A stretch of DNA of 49,419 bases from Candidatus Helarchaeota archaeon (GCA_029838215.1 JALGVI010000021.1:1-49419); one strand, 5' to 3'; positions 18,520 to 27,314 are shown, counted from the stretch's first letter. Program-made: numbers and translations. The notes: generated from the letters alone by a model not told the origin.

Positions 18520-21333
18520 ATGAAAATGACTCAAGTTGATGAATCGATAGAAAAAATAGAAAAATTCAAGGAATCCTTCCGTAAAAGCCTCGAAAAGTCC
18601 CTTTCTGATTTTAAAAAGAATGTTACCGATTTATTAAATTCACACGATAAGTCAAAACAAAAACTCAAGCTGACATTTGAGAAATCCCTGGACTCCTTGA
18701 TCAAGTCAAATCGAAACATACACGACAAGGAGTTAATGAATTTAGAGGCATTTGATAAACAACTCACTGAGAATTTTACGGATTACATATCTCAATCTTT
18801 TAGTGAACTGGTTGATTTAAAAAATTCCTTCATTTCAAAGCTATCAAATTTCAATGTCAATTTAAAAGGAATCGCAACATCAAAGGTTGAGATGGTCAAT
18901 CAAACTTATGAAAACGTGCTGGATTCCATTCAAAAAACGTTCCAACAATACCTGTCTGAATTTTTGGATAATGTCGAAACTTCTCGAAAAGCATTAATGG
19001 ATGCCCTTGATCATTTGGAATCCGAAACATTTGAGAAAGTATCGGAGCATTTCCAAGAATTGAACGACGTGTATAATGAAAATAAAGATATCCTTAATAA
19101 TTTCATCATGTTAATCTTTAACGAAATAAAGTCAACGACTGGTGCAAGCTTTCAAGTTCTTCAGGAACAAATTAAATTCTTACACGGAAATGCCATCACG
19201 CAATTGGATTTGAATAATAAGTCTTTTGAGGAATACTTTGAAAAAATTCAGTCGGAGTACGAAAATGAAGTAACGACCTTTTCAGAATCGATTTCGGACT
19301 ATTTCGAGAAATTCAAGGCAAAAAAAGAAGAATACGAACACCTGCTCATCGAACAAATAACGACGAACATTGAAGTACACGAAATGGAAACAATCTCAAA
19401 AATCGTTGAAGTCATGAAAATATTTGCATCAAAAAGCAACGAACAATTTAAAAAATTGAATTTGGTCATCCGAGAAAACCTAGAAAAGGCAATCACGGAA
19501 TTTGATGGTGAACTGGCAGAGTTCAATCAAAAAGCAAGAGACTTTTTTGCTCAATTCCTTACCACTCAAGAAGTTAACGTGAAAAACATTAAAAAAATGG
19601 TTGAAGACCGATTAAATGAAATGGTAACGAATCAAGACAAGGTTGTTGACGAATTCAAGGAAACCTATCTAAACGCTCTCGCTCTTCAAGTTAAAGGATA
19701 CACGCAAGAAACCGAAAAATATTTGAAAACAACCGCTGACCTTCTTCAAGCCCACAAGACAGAACTGGGAAACATCGATAAGGAAAATCAACGCGTCCTA
19801 CAAGGACTGATGGACTTATTTTCTGCTTCGGAAGAAAAACTAAAAAAAATTCATGAAACAGGAACCTTCAATATTTCAACCGATGCGGATTTCAAGAAGG
19901 TCGTGAAGACCGTTCTCAATACGATTTCAAAAATCAGGGACGAAAGTGAAACACTTCGCATGCAGCTCGATGTAAATAACCAAAGAGCCACGAAACTGGC
20001 GGCAAAAAATAACAATACAATGGTAAACATATTGATCAAAAACAATAAAGCACTTGAAAACGGGATAAAAGACATACAAAAAGCATTAGACAAAAAAATT
20101 GAGGCATTCTTGAAAGATTTTAACTCCAACATAAATGACCTGAAATCCCAAGGTGATTTGTTCGGCAGCCTTGACGTTCAAATAAAAGCATTCGATTCCT
20201 CAATCGATATCTTTTCCGAGCAATTCATGGAGATCAGGACAAAATATAATGAAAAGTTCACGAAAATAATGAAAAAACTCATCAAACAAAATAACGGAGC
20301 GGTCGCAACATACGAAAAAATTATGAAAGAGAACATGGTGGCATTTTATAACAATTATCAGCATTATTTGATTTCCAATATCGAAAGAATCAAATTGATT
20401 GCCACGGAAATCATCACGGAAAGCCCAAAAATAACACCATTCACGCTTCCTGAAGTCGATGAGATCTTTGAGCAGGTTTTTACGATTTTCGGCGAATATT
20501 TGAAGAAATCTCATGATGAAAATGAAAAAATCATCAAGAAGCATAAAAGCAAATTCCTCAAATCTTTAAACTCCATCGAAAAAGGTGTCCTGACAAAGAC
20601 ATCTCAATTCCAAGAACATCTAAAATCCTTGTTTGAAGCAACTCAAACTGAACATGCCAACCTGATGACAAATCTAGGGGAATCCTATGAAGCCCAATTC
20701 TCCGAATTCGAAGACCGAATTACCCAAGACCTCATCTCCCTGAAAAATGCCAATCAAGAAATCATCAGCAAGATCATGATAAAATCCGCTGAAACATCCA
20801 ACAAATTCTTCGAAAGCGCAGAAGAAAACTCCAGAGAAACAAGACTTATCATTAACTCTTTTCTCACGCAATTCAATAGAATGATCTCCGATTTCAATTC
20901 CAGCTTCAACCGAATGGTCGATGAAATCAAAGACATCATCATCTCCAAGATCTCGAAAGATAGCGAGCTCCTATTCAACGAACACTCCACGCTCCCACCT
21001 TCAATCGTCAGCGAATACGATGCCGGGTTGGAAAACTTTCAAGTCATGCTCGATAACTTTTTTCAAGACCACCAAGAGAAATTAAACTCATTCAAGGAAG
21101 ACATTTCCAAAAGCATCCGCTCGAGCGTGAAAAAACACCTGAATGCAATTTTAAAAAACGTCACCGAATCCGATGAAATCAACAAATTCATTAACAATTC
21201 CATCAAGGAACTTGATCAAAACATCAAAAAATACTCGGAAATACTCGACAACAGCATCACGACATTCAAAAAAATATTCAAGAAATTGGCTGACAAAAAC
21301 CCAAAACTCGAATCCATTATTGATTCCATGTGA
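18520..21333 (+). CDS. 937-residue cytosolic coiled-coil protein, function unknown
   Basis: I do not recognise a known family. From end to end the protein is helical, charged and rich in Lys, Glu, Phe, Ile and Asn, with heptad-like hydrophobic spacing and few Pro or Gly. It has no signal peptide, membrane span or nucleotide-binding motif. The pattern resembles long helical-bundle or coiled-coil scaffolds (apolipoprotein-like or chemoreceptor-like in texture only). Starts GTG 18517, ATG 18520 and ATG 18526 are in frame; ATG 18520 is chosen. It lies 10 bases after the VWA gene and is probably co-transcribed with MoxR-VWA, so it may be the scaffold or substrate of that pair (inference). Confidence 0.85.
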   Translation: MKMTQVDESIEKIEKFKESFRKSLEKSLSDFKKNVTDLLNSHDKSKQKLKLTFEKSLDSLIKSNRNIHDKELMNLEAFDKQLTENFTDYISQSFSELVDLKNSFISKLSNFNVNLKGIATSKVEMVNQTYENVLDSIQKTFQQYLSEFLDNVETSRKALMDALDHLESETFEKVSEHFQELNDVYNENKDILNNFIMLIFNEIKSTTGASFQVLQEQIKFLHGNAITQLDLNNKSFEEYFEKIQSEYENEVTTFSESISDYFEKFKAKKEEYEHLLIEQITTNIEVHEMETISKIVEVMKIFASKSNEQFKKLNLVIRENLEKAITEFDGELAEFNQKARDFFAQFLTTQEVNVKNIKKMVEDRLNEMVTNQDKVVDEFKETYLNALALQVKGYTQETEKYLKTTADLLQAHKTELGNIDKENQRVLQGLMDLFSASEEKLKKIHETGTFNISTDADFKKVVKTVLNTISKIRDESETLRMQLDVNNQRATKLAAKNNNTMVNILIKNNKALENGIKDIQKALDKKIEAFLKDFNSNINDLKSQGDLFGSLDVQIKAFDSSIDIFSEQFMEIRTKYNEKFTKIMKKLIKQNNGAVATYEKIMKENMVAFYNNYQHYLISNIERIKLIATEIITESPKITPFTLPEVDEIFEQVFTIFGEYLKKSHDENEKIIKKHKSKFLKSLNSIEKGVLTKTSQFQEHLKSLFEATQTEHANLMTNLGESYEAQFSEFEDRITQDLISLKNANQEIISKIMIKSAETSNKFFESAEENSRETRLIINSFLTQFNRMISDFNSSFNRMVDEIKDIIISKISKDSELLFNEHSTLPPSIVSEYDAGLENFQVMLDNFFQDHQEKLNSFKEDISKSIRSSVKKHLNAILKNVTESDEINKFINNSIKELDQNIKKYSEILDNSITTFKKIFKKLADKNPKLESIIDSM

Positions 21334-21467
21334 ATTAAAAATTCACGGATTTTAAGTTGGAATTTCCTTCTTGGACTGGTCTTCGGCTTACCAACTATTA
21401 GCTGGTCGTATAATTTCATTTAAATATGAAAACTCATATTTGCCAATCAGAATTAAGGACTTAATTC
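21330..21467. repeat. Cluster of four short inverted repeats between the coiled-coil and longin genes
   Basis: Within 138 bases I see: GTGAATT/AATTCAC with loop AAA (21330-21346, overlapping the stop codon); ACCAACT/AGCTGGT with one mismatch and loop ATT (21390-21406); AAATATGA/TCATATTT with loop AAAC (21422-21441); and GAATTAA/TTAATTC with loop GGAC (21450-21467). In addition, AGTTGG (21355-21360) can pair with CCAACT (21391-21396), which competes with the second hairpin. It may be a termination or processing region, a small structured RNA, or operators for the longin gene at 21509. No family is recognised. Confidence 0.6.
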
Positions 21468-21508
21468 GTCCATGTAATTTCAAGCAACTTCAGATTTAGG
21501 CGTTTTTT

Positions 21509-22324
21509 ATGATTCAATCTCTGTGGGTTGTGGAAGCAAAGAGCGCTCGAAGTATCTTTAATAAGAGTTATTTGGAAGAGGCAATTGATCCCGATCTGTT
21601 ATCAAGTTTCTTGACCGCTCTTCATCAGATATCAATGACATTATCTCGAAAAAAGGGCGTTGGCATTGAAAACATTGACATGGCCGGTTTTCGATGGGTC
21701 TATGAAGTAAAGAATGATCTCATTTTCATCATCGTGGCAAATAAAAAAGATGATTCACGTATTTTGAAGAAGCAAATAAACATCATAGTTGATCTGTTTT
21801 ACGATGAATTTAAATTCTTGAACAAAAAAGATTTTTTTAAGAAATGGAATGGGCGCCGTGATAAGTTCAATAGTTTTGAGCCGATACTTAACCATTTGAT
21901 GGATCAATGGTATTCTGCGGAGAAAATCACGCACTCTGCTCGCCTACTTGATCTTCTTGACGTGTACCAACAGGTTTTTGATGCGTATAAAGCCCATCTA
22001 GCCAAGAATAATGAACGAGAGTTCGTCTATGATAAGCTCAAGGCATTGATAAAGAAATTGGCTCCTTGTTTCGAGCAAGTTACATTTCGCAAAAAAATGA
22101 TTGATCTCTTGGAAATTGACGTCATCACGGAATCCATTGATGAAATTGAATTGAGACTGGGTCTAAAGAAACTTTTCGAGGAATATGTTGCCTGCTGGGA
22201 TAAAGTTCTTACAAAAAAAGAATTGGAGCCCATTCATAAAAAAATACAGAGATATATAAAGGATGATTGGGATAGGATTGAGCACCTAAATCTGTCAAAG
22301 TTTTTCCTAACGCATTTTCTTTAA
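21509..22324 (+). CDS. Longin/roadblock-like domain protein (Asgard type)
   Basis: A 271-residue protein. The first about 115 residues match the longin-like pattern common in Asgard genomes: 'IQSLWVVEAKSARSIFNKSY' as strand 1 and loop, then 'LLSSFLTALHQISMTL', 'GIENIDMAGFRWVYEV', 'LIFIIVANKKDD' and a helix ending 'FYDEFKFL'. In eukaryotes such domains serve as platforms for small GTPases and vesicle-traffic proteins. The remaining 155 residues are helical and unassigned. No membrane span. It follows the MoxR/VWA/coiled-coil trio after a 175-base gap and is convergent with the next gene. A partnership with the Rag-like GTPase at 26093-27271 is possible but untested. Confidence 0.75.
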   Translation: MIQSLWVVEAKSARSIFNKSYLEEAIDPDLLSSFLTALHQISMTLSRKKGVGIENIDMAGFRWVYEVKNDLIFIIVANKKDDSRILKKQINIIVDLFYDEFKFLNKKDFFKKWNGRRDKFNSFEPILNHLMDQWYSAEKITHSARLLDLLDVYQQVFDAYKAHLAKNNEREFVYDKLKALIKKLAPCFEQVTFRKKMIDLLEIDVITESIDEIELRLGLKKLFEEYVACWDKVLTKKELEPIHKKIQRYIKDDWDRIEHLNLSKFFLTHFL

Positions 22325-22340
22325 TGCTGTTCCTTCCGTT

Positions 22341-23183
22341 CTATTTATTTTCGGGCGAAAATCCTTTCTTCTTCATCAGTTCCGTCATGTGAGATGCCTG
22401 CCAATTCCAATCACATTCAATTGCGTTTTCCGGACATAACATCTCGCAGAGATAACAGCGATCGCACTTCTTGGTCCATTTAGGAAAAGAATCCAATACA
22501 ATGCAGTCCACGGGGCAAATTTTTTCACAGGTCCCGCATTGAGTGCATTTTTCTTCATTTACTTTAAACTTTGGGTATGTCTTATTAATGAACTCGAAGG
22601 TTTGGACTTCGGCATAGAAGGAATTTTTCTTTCGGAAGTCATCTTTTTCTGGTGTGGAAGGGTCCGATGCCTTGTCGACCAATTGCATTCCCCACTTCTT
22701 GGCATTTTCCAATTCTTCGTCCGTGGGATGCCCAACGCTTGGAGGATATACTCCACCGAAATCCCTGTATAATGGATGACGATCAAGTCCGATGAAAGAA
22801 TCATTTCCATCGATGATTTTCAATCCTTTTGCATTGACAACTTCCTTGATTTGATATAAGGTTGAACCTGGATTGCCCCCACTGGTGCAGAATAAAAAAC
22901 CCAACTTTCCTTCCAAAGAAGGCAAGACATCTAAAATATCAAAAAGATGGTATGGAGGGTGAAAATAATAAACCGGTGTCCCGATTCCGATCAAATCGAA
23001 TCGTGAAAAATCAAACTTCTTGAGAAAATCAATGTCCTTGTCCTTTTTCCTCAGCCTTACGAGCTCGCATTTTGATCCTTTCTGCTCTATTCCTTCAGCT
23101 ATCTTCTCGGAATATTTTCTCGTGTTTGAAGTTTGTGAAAAATACAAGATGACTGCATTTATCGTGATTAAAAGTCCCACCAT
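22341..23183 (-). CDS. EFR1-type flavodoxin with two [4Fe-4S] ferredoxin motifs
   Basis: A 280-residue electron-transfer protein. The N-terminus is a flavodoxin-like fold with the FMN phosphate loop YFSQTSNTRKYS and later 'GIGTPVYYFHPPYHLFDIL' and 'FLFCTSGGNPGST'. The C-terminus has two CxxCxxCxxxCP motifs, 'CTQCGTCEKICP' and 'CDRCYLCEMLCP', binding two [4Fe-4S] clusters. This is the domain order of EFR1-family ferrodoxins in anaerobic archaea and bacteria. Partner enzymes are not evident nearby. The start is at 23183, but no clear ribosome-binding site is seen. Divergently transcribed from scpA. Confidence 0.9.
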   Translation of the reverse strand: MVGLLITINAVILYFSQTSNTRKYSEKIAEGIEQKGSKCELVRLRKKDKDIDFLKKFDFSRFDLIGIGTPVYYFHPPYHLFDILDVLPSLEGKLGFLFCTSGGNPGSTLYQIKEVVNAKGLKIIDGNDSFIGLDRHPLYRDFGGVYPPSVGHPTDEELENAKKWGMQLVDKASDPSTPEKDDFRKKNSFYAEVQTFEFINKTYPKFKVNEEKCTQCGTCEKICPVDCIVLDSFPKWTKKCDRCYLCEMLCPENAIECDWNWQASHMTELMKKKGFSPENK

Positions 23184-23277
23184 TAACTGTTTTTTTCTAA
23201 TTCATTCATTTTTCATGGTTTGAAGCACTCAAGGTGTTTCCAAACAGGATGTTCATTTTTAAACCATCAAGACATTA

Positions 23278-23288
23278 CATATTTAAGA
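23278..23288 (+). promoter_or_regulatory. TATA-like box for the scpA-scpB operon
   Basis: CATATTTAAGA lies about 55 bases before the scpA start. With archaeal spacing, transcription would begin near 23308 and leave room for the GGAG ribosome-binding site at 23326-23329, eight bases before the TTG start. Confidence 0.45.
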
Positions 23289-23337
23289 ATTTTCTCTAAA
23301 TTATCACAAAAAAGCGTGACTCGTTGGAGTAGGTATA

Positions 23338-24159
23338 TTGCCCAAGAAGATCAAATCCCAAGCAATAGAAGAGTTGGGTCTGAGTTCTGATAGTGAAAAA
23401 TTTTATCTGAAACCTCCGTATCTCGTTCTAATTGATGCCGACTTATTAAAGCGGACAAAGAATCCCTGGCGAATTGATTTAAAAACGTTGCTTCCCGACT
23501 TTTTCGATAGAATGATGGAGACAGAAATTGGAAGCAGATATTTTCGGATAATGGGAAAGGCTCTTCAGACATCCGCTCAGATCTATAAAGCTAAAGTATG
23601 GCATCTATTTGAATCGGAAAAAAAGGAAAAAGAACGGAGAGAATTGGAGCGAAAGAAACGGGAAAGCAAGGAACTCCCGAGCCTTCAAGTTCCTGTTCGG
23701 CACGTTTCTGAAACCATGAGCAAGGGCGAGCTCATGGATGAATTGATTGAAGTTCTTCTCGCCGAAAAGAAACGAACCGAACGCCGGCTCAAGCGTCAAC
23801 AAAAAGAAAAGGAAAAAAAATTGCGAAAGACGCAAAGAAAGCGTCGAGTACCCCTTGTTGATGTCATGACCAAGGAAGACTTTGCGTATGAAGTTGACTC
23901 TGAACGAATGAACGTCCAAGAACGAAATAGGCAAGTTTACGAAGTTGCACTGAAGCTCATCAAAGAATCTGAAGAAAATGAAATCCGGTTTGAAGAACTC
24001 CTCAAGGCAATGTCAAAATTGATCAAGGATGTCAGGGTTCAGGTCGCACGCGTCCTTCTTGCAGTTCTGTTTCTCATTGCTGATGGAATGCTTTATGCAG
24101 AACAGGAAGTCGAAACAAAAAGAATTTGGATCATGGAAAAACCTCCTGTAGAAACTTGA
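23338..24159 (+). CDS. scpA: ScpA, kleisin subunit of the SMC complex
   Basis: A 273-residue archaeal ScpA. The N-terminal part has the family pattern 'NPWRIDLKTLLPDFFDRM ... YFRIMGKALQTSAQIYKAK', which forms the SMC-neck-binding helices. A highly charged Lys/Arg/Glu linker (about residues 95-175) separates it from a C-terminal winged-helix segment 'IRFEELLKAMSKL ... ARVLLAVLFLIADGMLYAEQE', which closes on the SMC head. The start is TTG, supported by GGAG eight bases upstream. Kleisins bridge the SMC heads and recruit kite (ScpB) proteins. It is followed 25 bases later by scpB; smc lies 4.2 kb downstream beyond two opposing genes. Confidence 0.9.
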   Translation: MPKKIKSQAIEELGLSSDSEKFYLKPPYLVLIDADLLKRTKNPWRIDLKTLLPDFFDRMMETEIGSRYFRIMGKALQTSAQIYKAKVWHLFESEKKEKERRELERKKRESKELPSLQVPVRHVSETMSKGELMDELIEVLLAEKKRTERRLKRQQKEKEKKLRKTQRKRRVPLVDVMTKEDFAYEVDSERMNVQERNRQVYEVALKLIKESEENEIRFEELLKAMSKLIKDVRVQVARVLLAVLFLIADGMLYAEQEVETKRIWIMEKPPVET

Positions 24160-24184
24160 TCACGTAAAAAGAGGATATTTCATC

Positions 24185-25105
24185 ATGAAGAAAGATCCCG
24201 TTCAATTAGTTGAAGCCGCACTTTTTATTTCAGGACGTCCCGTCGCTCTTGAGAAACTAAAGAATCTCACGGAAGCCGATAAGCCTGAGACCGTCTTACA
24301 ATATGTTGAAACGTTACGGGAAAAATTGGAACAACGTAAAAGTTATTTAGAGGTTGCCCTGCTTCCAGATGATGAATTTTTAATGAGGGTAAAGCCCGAC
24401 AAGAAGGATGAGATTGCGGGCGTTAAGGTCAAGAAATCTCTCTCCGAGAATCTTCTAAAAGTGCTCTCTTACATTGCCATCAAGCAACCCATGAAACTCA
24501 CGGAATTAAAAAAAGCATTTCGGGGACAAAAAACGGTTGAAGCCGTGAATTCTTTGGAAAAACAGGGTTTTATTAAGGTGCAAGCCATCAAACGCTCTAA
24601 ATATTTGACCACGACCGCCCATTTCGCAAATGTTTATAACATCGATCCTGATGACGTCAAGGGATCTCTCATGAAAACGTTAAAAGCGCGCATGGCTGAA
24701 CGTTTAACGGCTTCATTAAAGGAAGAGCCTGAAGATCAAAGGAAGAAGAAAAAGAAAATGACCGTAGAGGAAAAGCAACAAATCGAAGCTCGATATAAAG
24801 CGTTAATGGAAAGACTCGAACGTGAACGTGAAGAAGAGCGTCTAAGACAGGAGGAATTGGCCCGTCAAAAAGCGGAAGAAGAAGCATTGAAAACCCGCGT
24901 GGAAGAGGACCCTCTCGCAGGCATGATAAAAGCCACTTCCATTCCGACTACCCCTGAAGAAATCAAAAAGCACGAAGAAGAGCTATTTAATGAACAATAT
25001 AGGGAAGAGCTAAAAGCGCGTTTAAAAGCTGGCGTGAAAGAAGAGAGCGAAGAAGAAAAAGAGAGCCCTGAAGCTCCAGACGAGAAAAAAGCTGAAAAAT
25101 CCTGA
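24185..25105 (+). CDS. scpB: ScpB (kite protein), copy 1
   Basis: A 306-residue ScpB-type tandem winged-helix protein. Residues about 6-185 match the family: 'LVEAALFISGRPVALEKL', 'YLEVALLPDDEFLMRVKP', 'LLKVLSYIAIKQPMKLTELKKAFRG', and 'FIKVQAIKRSKYLTTTAHF'. The C-terminal 120 residues are Glu/Lys/Arg-rich, probably helical or disordered, and longer than usual for ScpB. GAGG at 24171-24174 lies ten bases before the ATG. Kite proteins bind the middle of the kleisin as dimers. A second divergent ScpB is encoded at 27399-28367 next to smc, so a heterodimer is possible (inference). Ends one base before the convergent SWIM gene. Confidence 0.92.
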   Translation: MKKDPVQLVEAALFISGRPVALEKLKNLTEADKPETVLQYVETLREKLEQRKSYLEVALLPDDEFLMRVKPDKKDEIAGVKVKKSLSENLLKVLSYIAIKQPMKLTELKKAFRGQKTVEAVNSLEKQGFIKVQAIKRSKYLTTTAHFANVYNIDPDDVKGSLMKTLKARMAERLTASLKEEPEDQRKKKKKMTVEEKQQIEARYKALMERLEREREEERLRQEELARQKAEEEALKTRVEEDPLAGMIKATSIPTTPEEIKKHEEELFNEQYREELKARLKAGVKEESEEEKESPEAPDEKKAEKS

Positions 25106-25106
25106 A

Positions 25107-26030
25107 TTATTTTTTAAGTTGACTTCGCAAGTATTGCTCAAGCGTTCCGGGATCTCCCGGCAAATCCGCATCGACCGCCTGAAACTTCTTCAAGATCTTT
25201 GTAACCAATTTTTCACGGTCCATGATTTTTGAAATGCTGTCAAATCCGTCTCGAATAAAAAATCTAGGGCGACCGCGACGTTTCAATGGCTTCAGAATGA
25301 GATCCGTCACTTTTTTAGCAATCCACGTTTCAAGGTCATCTTTCTCCTGCGCGATGTCTTTTGTTGTTTTTCCCGCATATTCTCCTTCCCATTGTAGAGT
25401 CACGAAGTCTCCATTAATGAAAATCTTATAATTGTCGTCAAAGATTATGTCTGCGTCTTCTTCTGGTCTTAATTGGCTTAGTATTTTTTGAGAATCCTTT
25501 TTTAATTTATCCAACCAAGATTCCTTGACTTTGAATGGAAATTGGTCCAATTTAATTTCGCCTTTTTCATGAAGGATCAAAAAAAGCACGATTTGATGCC
25601 TGCAAATGCCTTCGTTCTCGCCAATTCGGCAAGTGCATTCCGATTCAATTGCTTCATCTTCGACCTGAATTGAAGCCTCATTATCCCATTGAAAACCCTT
25701 GATTTCTATTTGATAGCCCTTTGGCTCGATTTTTTTTGTCTTGATAACTTTCTCGCGTTTGTCTTCGCCAAGCATTAGCGAGATGGCAGCTTGAATTAGG
25801 TCTTTGGCGAATTCGGGAGCAAGTTTTTCGTATAATTTTTCTTTTTCATCTTCGGATAAGAATGAGCTGATGAAATCAACGAGTTCATCTTTTTTTAATT
25901 TTGAATAGCCTTTCATCTTGTCTTCCTTGCGACCTTCTCGAATGCACTCGTCATTATAATCTTTTATGAGTTGCTTGAGACGTGCTCCACTCATTGATTT
26001 CAGGAGCCTTTGAAATTGTTCTTCGCTCAT
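25107..26030 (-). CDS. SAP-like N-terminus plus SWIM zinc finger protein
   Basis: A 307-residue protein. Near residues 12-55 a helical segment 'SGARLKQLIKDYNDECIREG ... KLKKDELVDFI' resembles a SAP/Rho-N helix-extended-helix, a nucleic-acid-binding motif. A SWIM zinc finger follows: C132-x-C134, eight residues, C143-x-H145. A long helical C-terminal region completes it. SWIM domains bind DNA or protein and appear in recombination and chromatin-type proteins. The frame extends upstream to 26069, but I prefer ATG 26030 because GAGG lies ten bases before it. It sits between scpB and the second scpB, downstream of the Rag-like GTPase on the same strand (23-62 bases apart), so those two may be co-transcribed. 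Confidence 0.75.
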   Translation of the reverse strand: MSEEQFQRLLKSMSGARLKQLIKDYNDECIREGRKEDKMKGYSKLKKDELVDFISSFLSEDEKEKLYEKLAPEFAKDLIQAAISLMLGEDKREKVIKTKKIEPKGYQIEIKGFQWDNEASIQVEDEAIESECTCRIGENEGICRHQIVLFLILHEKGEIKLDQFPFKVKESWLDKLKKDSQKILSQLRPEEDADIIFDDNYKIFINGDFVTLQWEGEYAGKTTKDIAQEKDDLETWIAKKVTDLILKPLKRRGRPRFFIRDGFDSISKIMDREKLVTKILKKFQAVDADLPGDPGTLEQYLRSQLKK

Positions 26031-26092
26031 TTTATTCATTCCTCGAAATAAGATCATGGAAAACCGCAAGTAGAAAAAGGAGTTTGGATAAA

Positions 26093-27271
26093 TTAGAAGA
26101 AGTTTTGTATCCAGGGTTCCATCTCGTTGATTAAAGTTTCTTTAGACAGAATGTCTGGTTGAGCCTTTGAAGTCCACGCAAGGAAGAACTTATCTTTCTT
26201 CTTAATTTCAATCCTTTCAAGAATGCAATATGTCTGATCCTTTAGCATCAGGACTATTTTCATTGCATTCTCCGGAAATACGTTTAGTTCTTCACCCAAG
26301 ATTATGTTGAATGCGAAATTCTTCATTAAATCCTTTGATTTTCCTTCCCCATCTTCTGCCAAGCAGATTCCCGTCCCGTTGAAAAATGCAATGTAACTCG
26401 CTTCAATTTTTTTCTTGAAGTTACCGAGGATTTTTTGAATGATGACATTTACGGGTGAAATCTCGCGGAAACCCTCGCTGAACGCCGAGAAAAGTGAGTT
26501 AAAATCAAAGACGCTCGTCGTGTGAGTGGAGAACCTCACGTCTCCCAAGACCTTCTTCAATTCCGGTAAGATGGATTGTTTCATCTTTGCTTGGTCCTTT
26601 GGATTGACCAAATCGGATTTATGCAAGCAAATAACCGTGACGGGCGTTTCTTCCAAATACTTGTAGATCTCACCGATTTTCGCCAAATAGTCGAGTGATT
26701 CTTGAATTCGTTTTTTTGCACTAATGTCAATCACGTAAACGAATAGATCAGTTTCCCCAAAGTTCTGTTCCGGGTTTGCTATGTATTGATTTCGATATAA
26801 CTCCTGCCCTCCAAAATCGAAAAACGTCAAGGAATATCCGAATAAATCGAAATTTTCATAAACTAATCCGAGCGTGGGTTTTTCATCTTTTGTTTCCTCG
26901 GTCGGGTTCATCAATTTGTGAATGATGCTACTCTTACCCGCGGCATCCAACCCCGCAACGACAAGTTTTTTTTCCTCTGAATGTTTCCCTTCTACAAAAT
27001 CTTTAATGATGCGTGCAGCAGTAACGAATTTTTCCATTGTTAATAGATCTAAGGTTGATTCCACGTCCTTCTTTTTTCCTTTTTTTGGAATGAAATCATC
27101 AACATTTTCAACCTTGATCAAATCTGAGATTTTTTTGATGCCTTTTTCTTCTAATTCTTTTGCTGTTGCCCCTGAACAGTCTTTTAAAGCTGACACTTCA
27201 AGATTCAAGAGCGTTTTTGGATCTTTTGGAAGGGATTTCACGTTTAACAATAATTTAATTTTAGAACTCAT
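26093..27271 (-). CDS. Rag/Gtr-like small GTPase with N-terminal helix-hairpin-helix and C-terminal roadblock-like domain
   Basis: A 392-residue protein. Residues about 25-75 look like a helix-hairpin-helix unit ('GATAKELEEKGIKKISDLI'). The GTPase has G1 GLDAAGKSS (107-115), a switch-I Thr in PTLG (T133), G3 DFGGQE (152-157), G4 HKSD (217-220) and G5 TTSV (251-254). GGQ in G3 is typical of Arf/Rag types, and His in the first position of G4 is a Rag feature (HKxD). Directly after G5 the sequence 'FDFNSLFSAFSEGF' and the strand 'IEASYIAFFNGTGICLAEDG' fit the Rag C-terminal roadblock/longin domain. Rag GTPases act as membrane-platform nutrient switches in eukaryotes; the archaeal role is unknown. 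Divergently transcribed from the second scpB. Confidence 0.85.
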   Translation of the reverse strand: MSSKIKLLLNVKSLPKDPKTLLNLEVSALKDCSGATAKELEEKGIKKISDLIKVENVDDFIPKKGKKKDVESTLDLLTMEKFVTAARIIKDFVEGKHSEEKKLVVAGLDAAGKSSIIHKLMNPTEETKDEKPTLGLVYENFDLFGYSLTFFDFGGQELYRNQYIANPEQNFGETDLFVYVIDISAKKRIQESLDYLAKIGEIYKYLEETPVTVICLHKSDLVNPKDQAKMKQSILPELKKVLGDVRFSTHTTSVFDFNSLFSAFSEGFREISPVNVIIQKILGNFKKKIEASYIAFFNGTGICLAEDGEGKSKDLMKNFAFNIILGEELNVFPENAMKIVLMLKDQTYCILERIEIKKKDKFFLAWTSKAQPDILSKETLINEMEPWIQNFF

Positions 27272-27303
27272 GTCTTACATCTTCCTGCCATTCCTTTTCC
27301 ACT

Positions 27304-27314
27304 GATATTTAAGC
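27304..27314 (-). promoter_or_regulatory. TATA-like box for the Rag-like GTPase gene
   Basis: On the minus strand GCTTAAATATC lies about 38 bases before the ATG at 27271, which would give a leader of about ten bases. The 127-base divergent gap must also hold the promoter of the second scpB; TTTTTAAAATTTTT (27359-27372) is a candidate for that. Confidence 0.4.
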
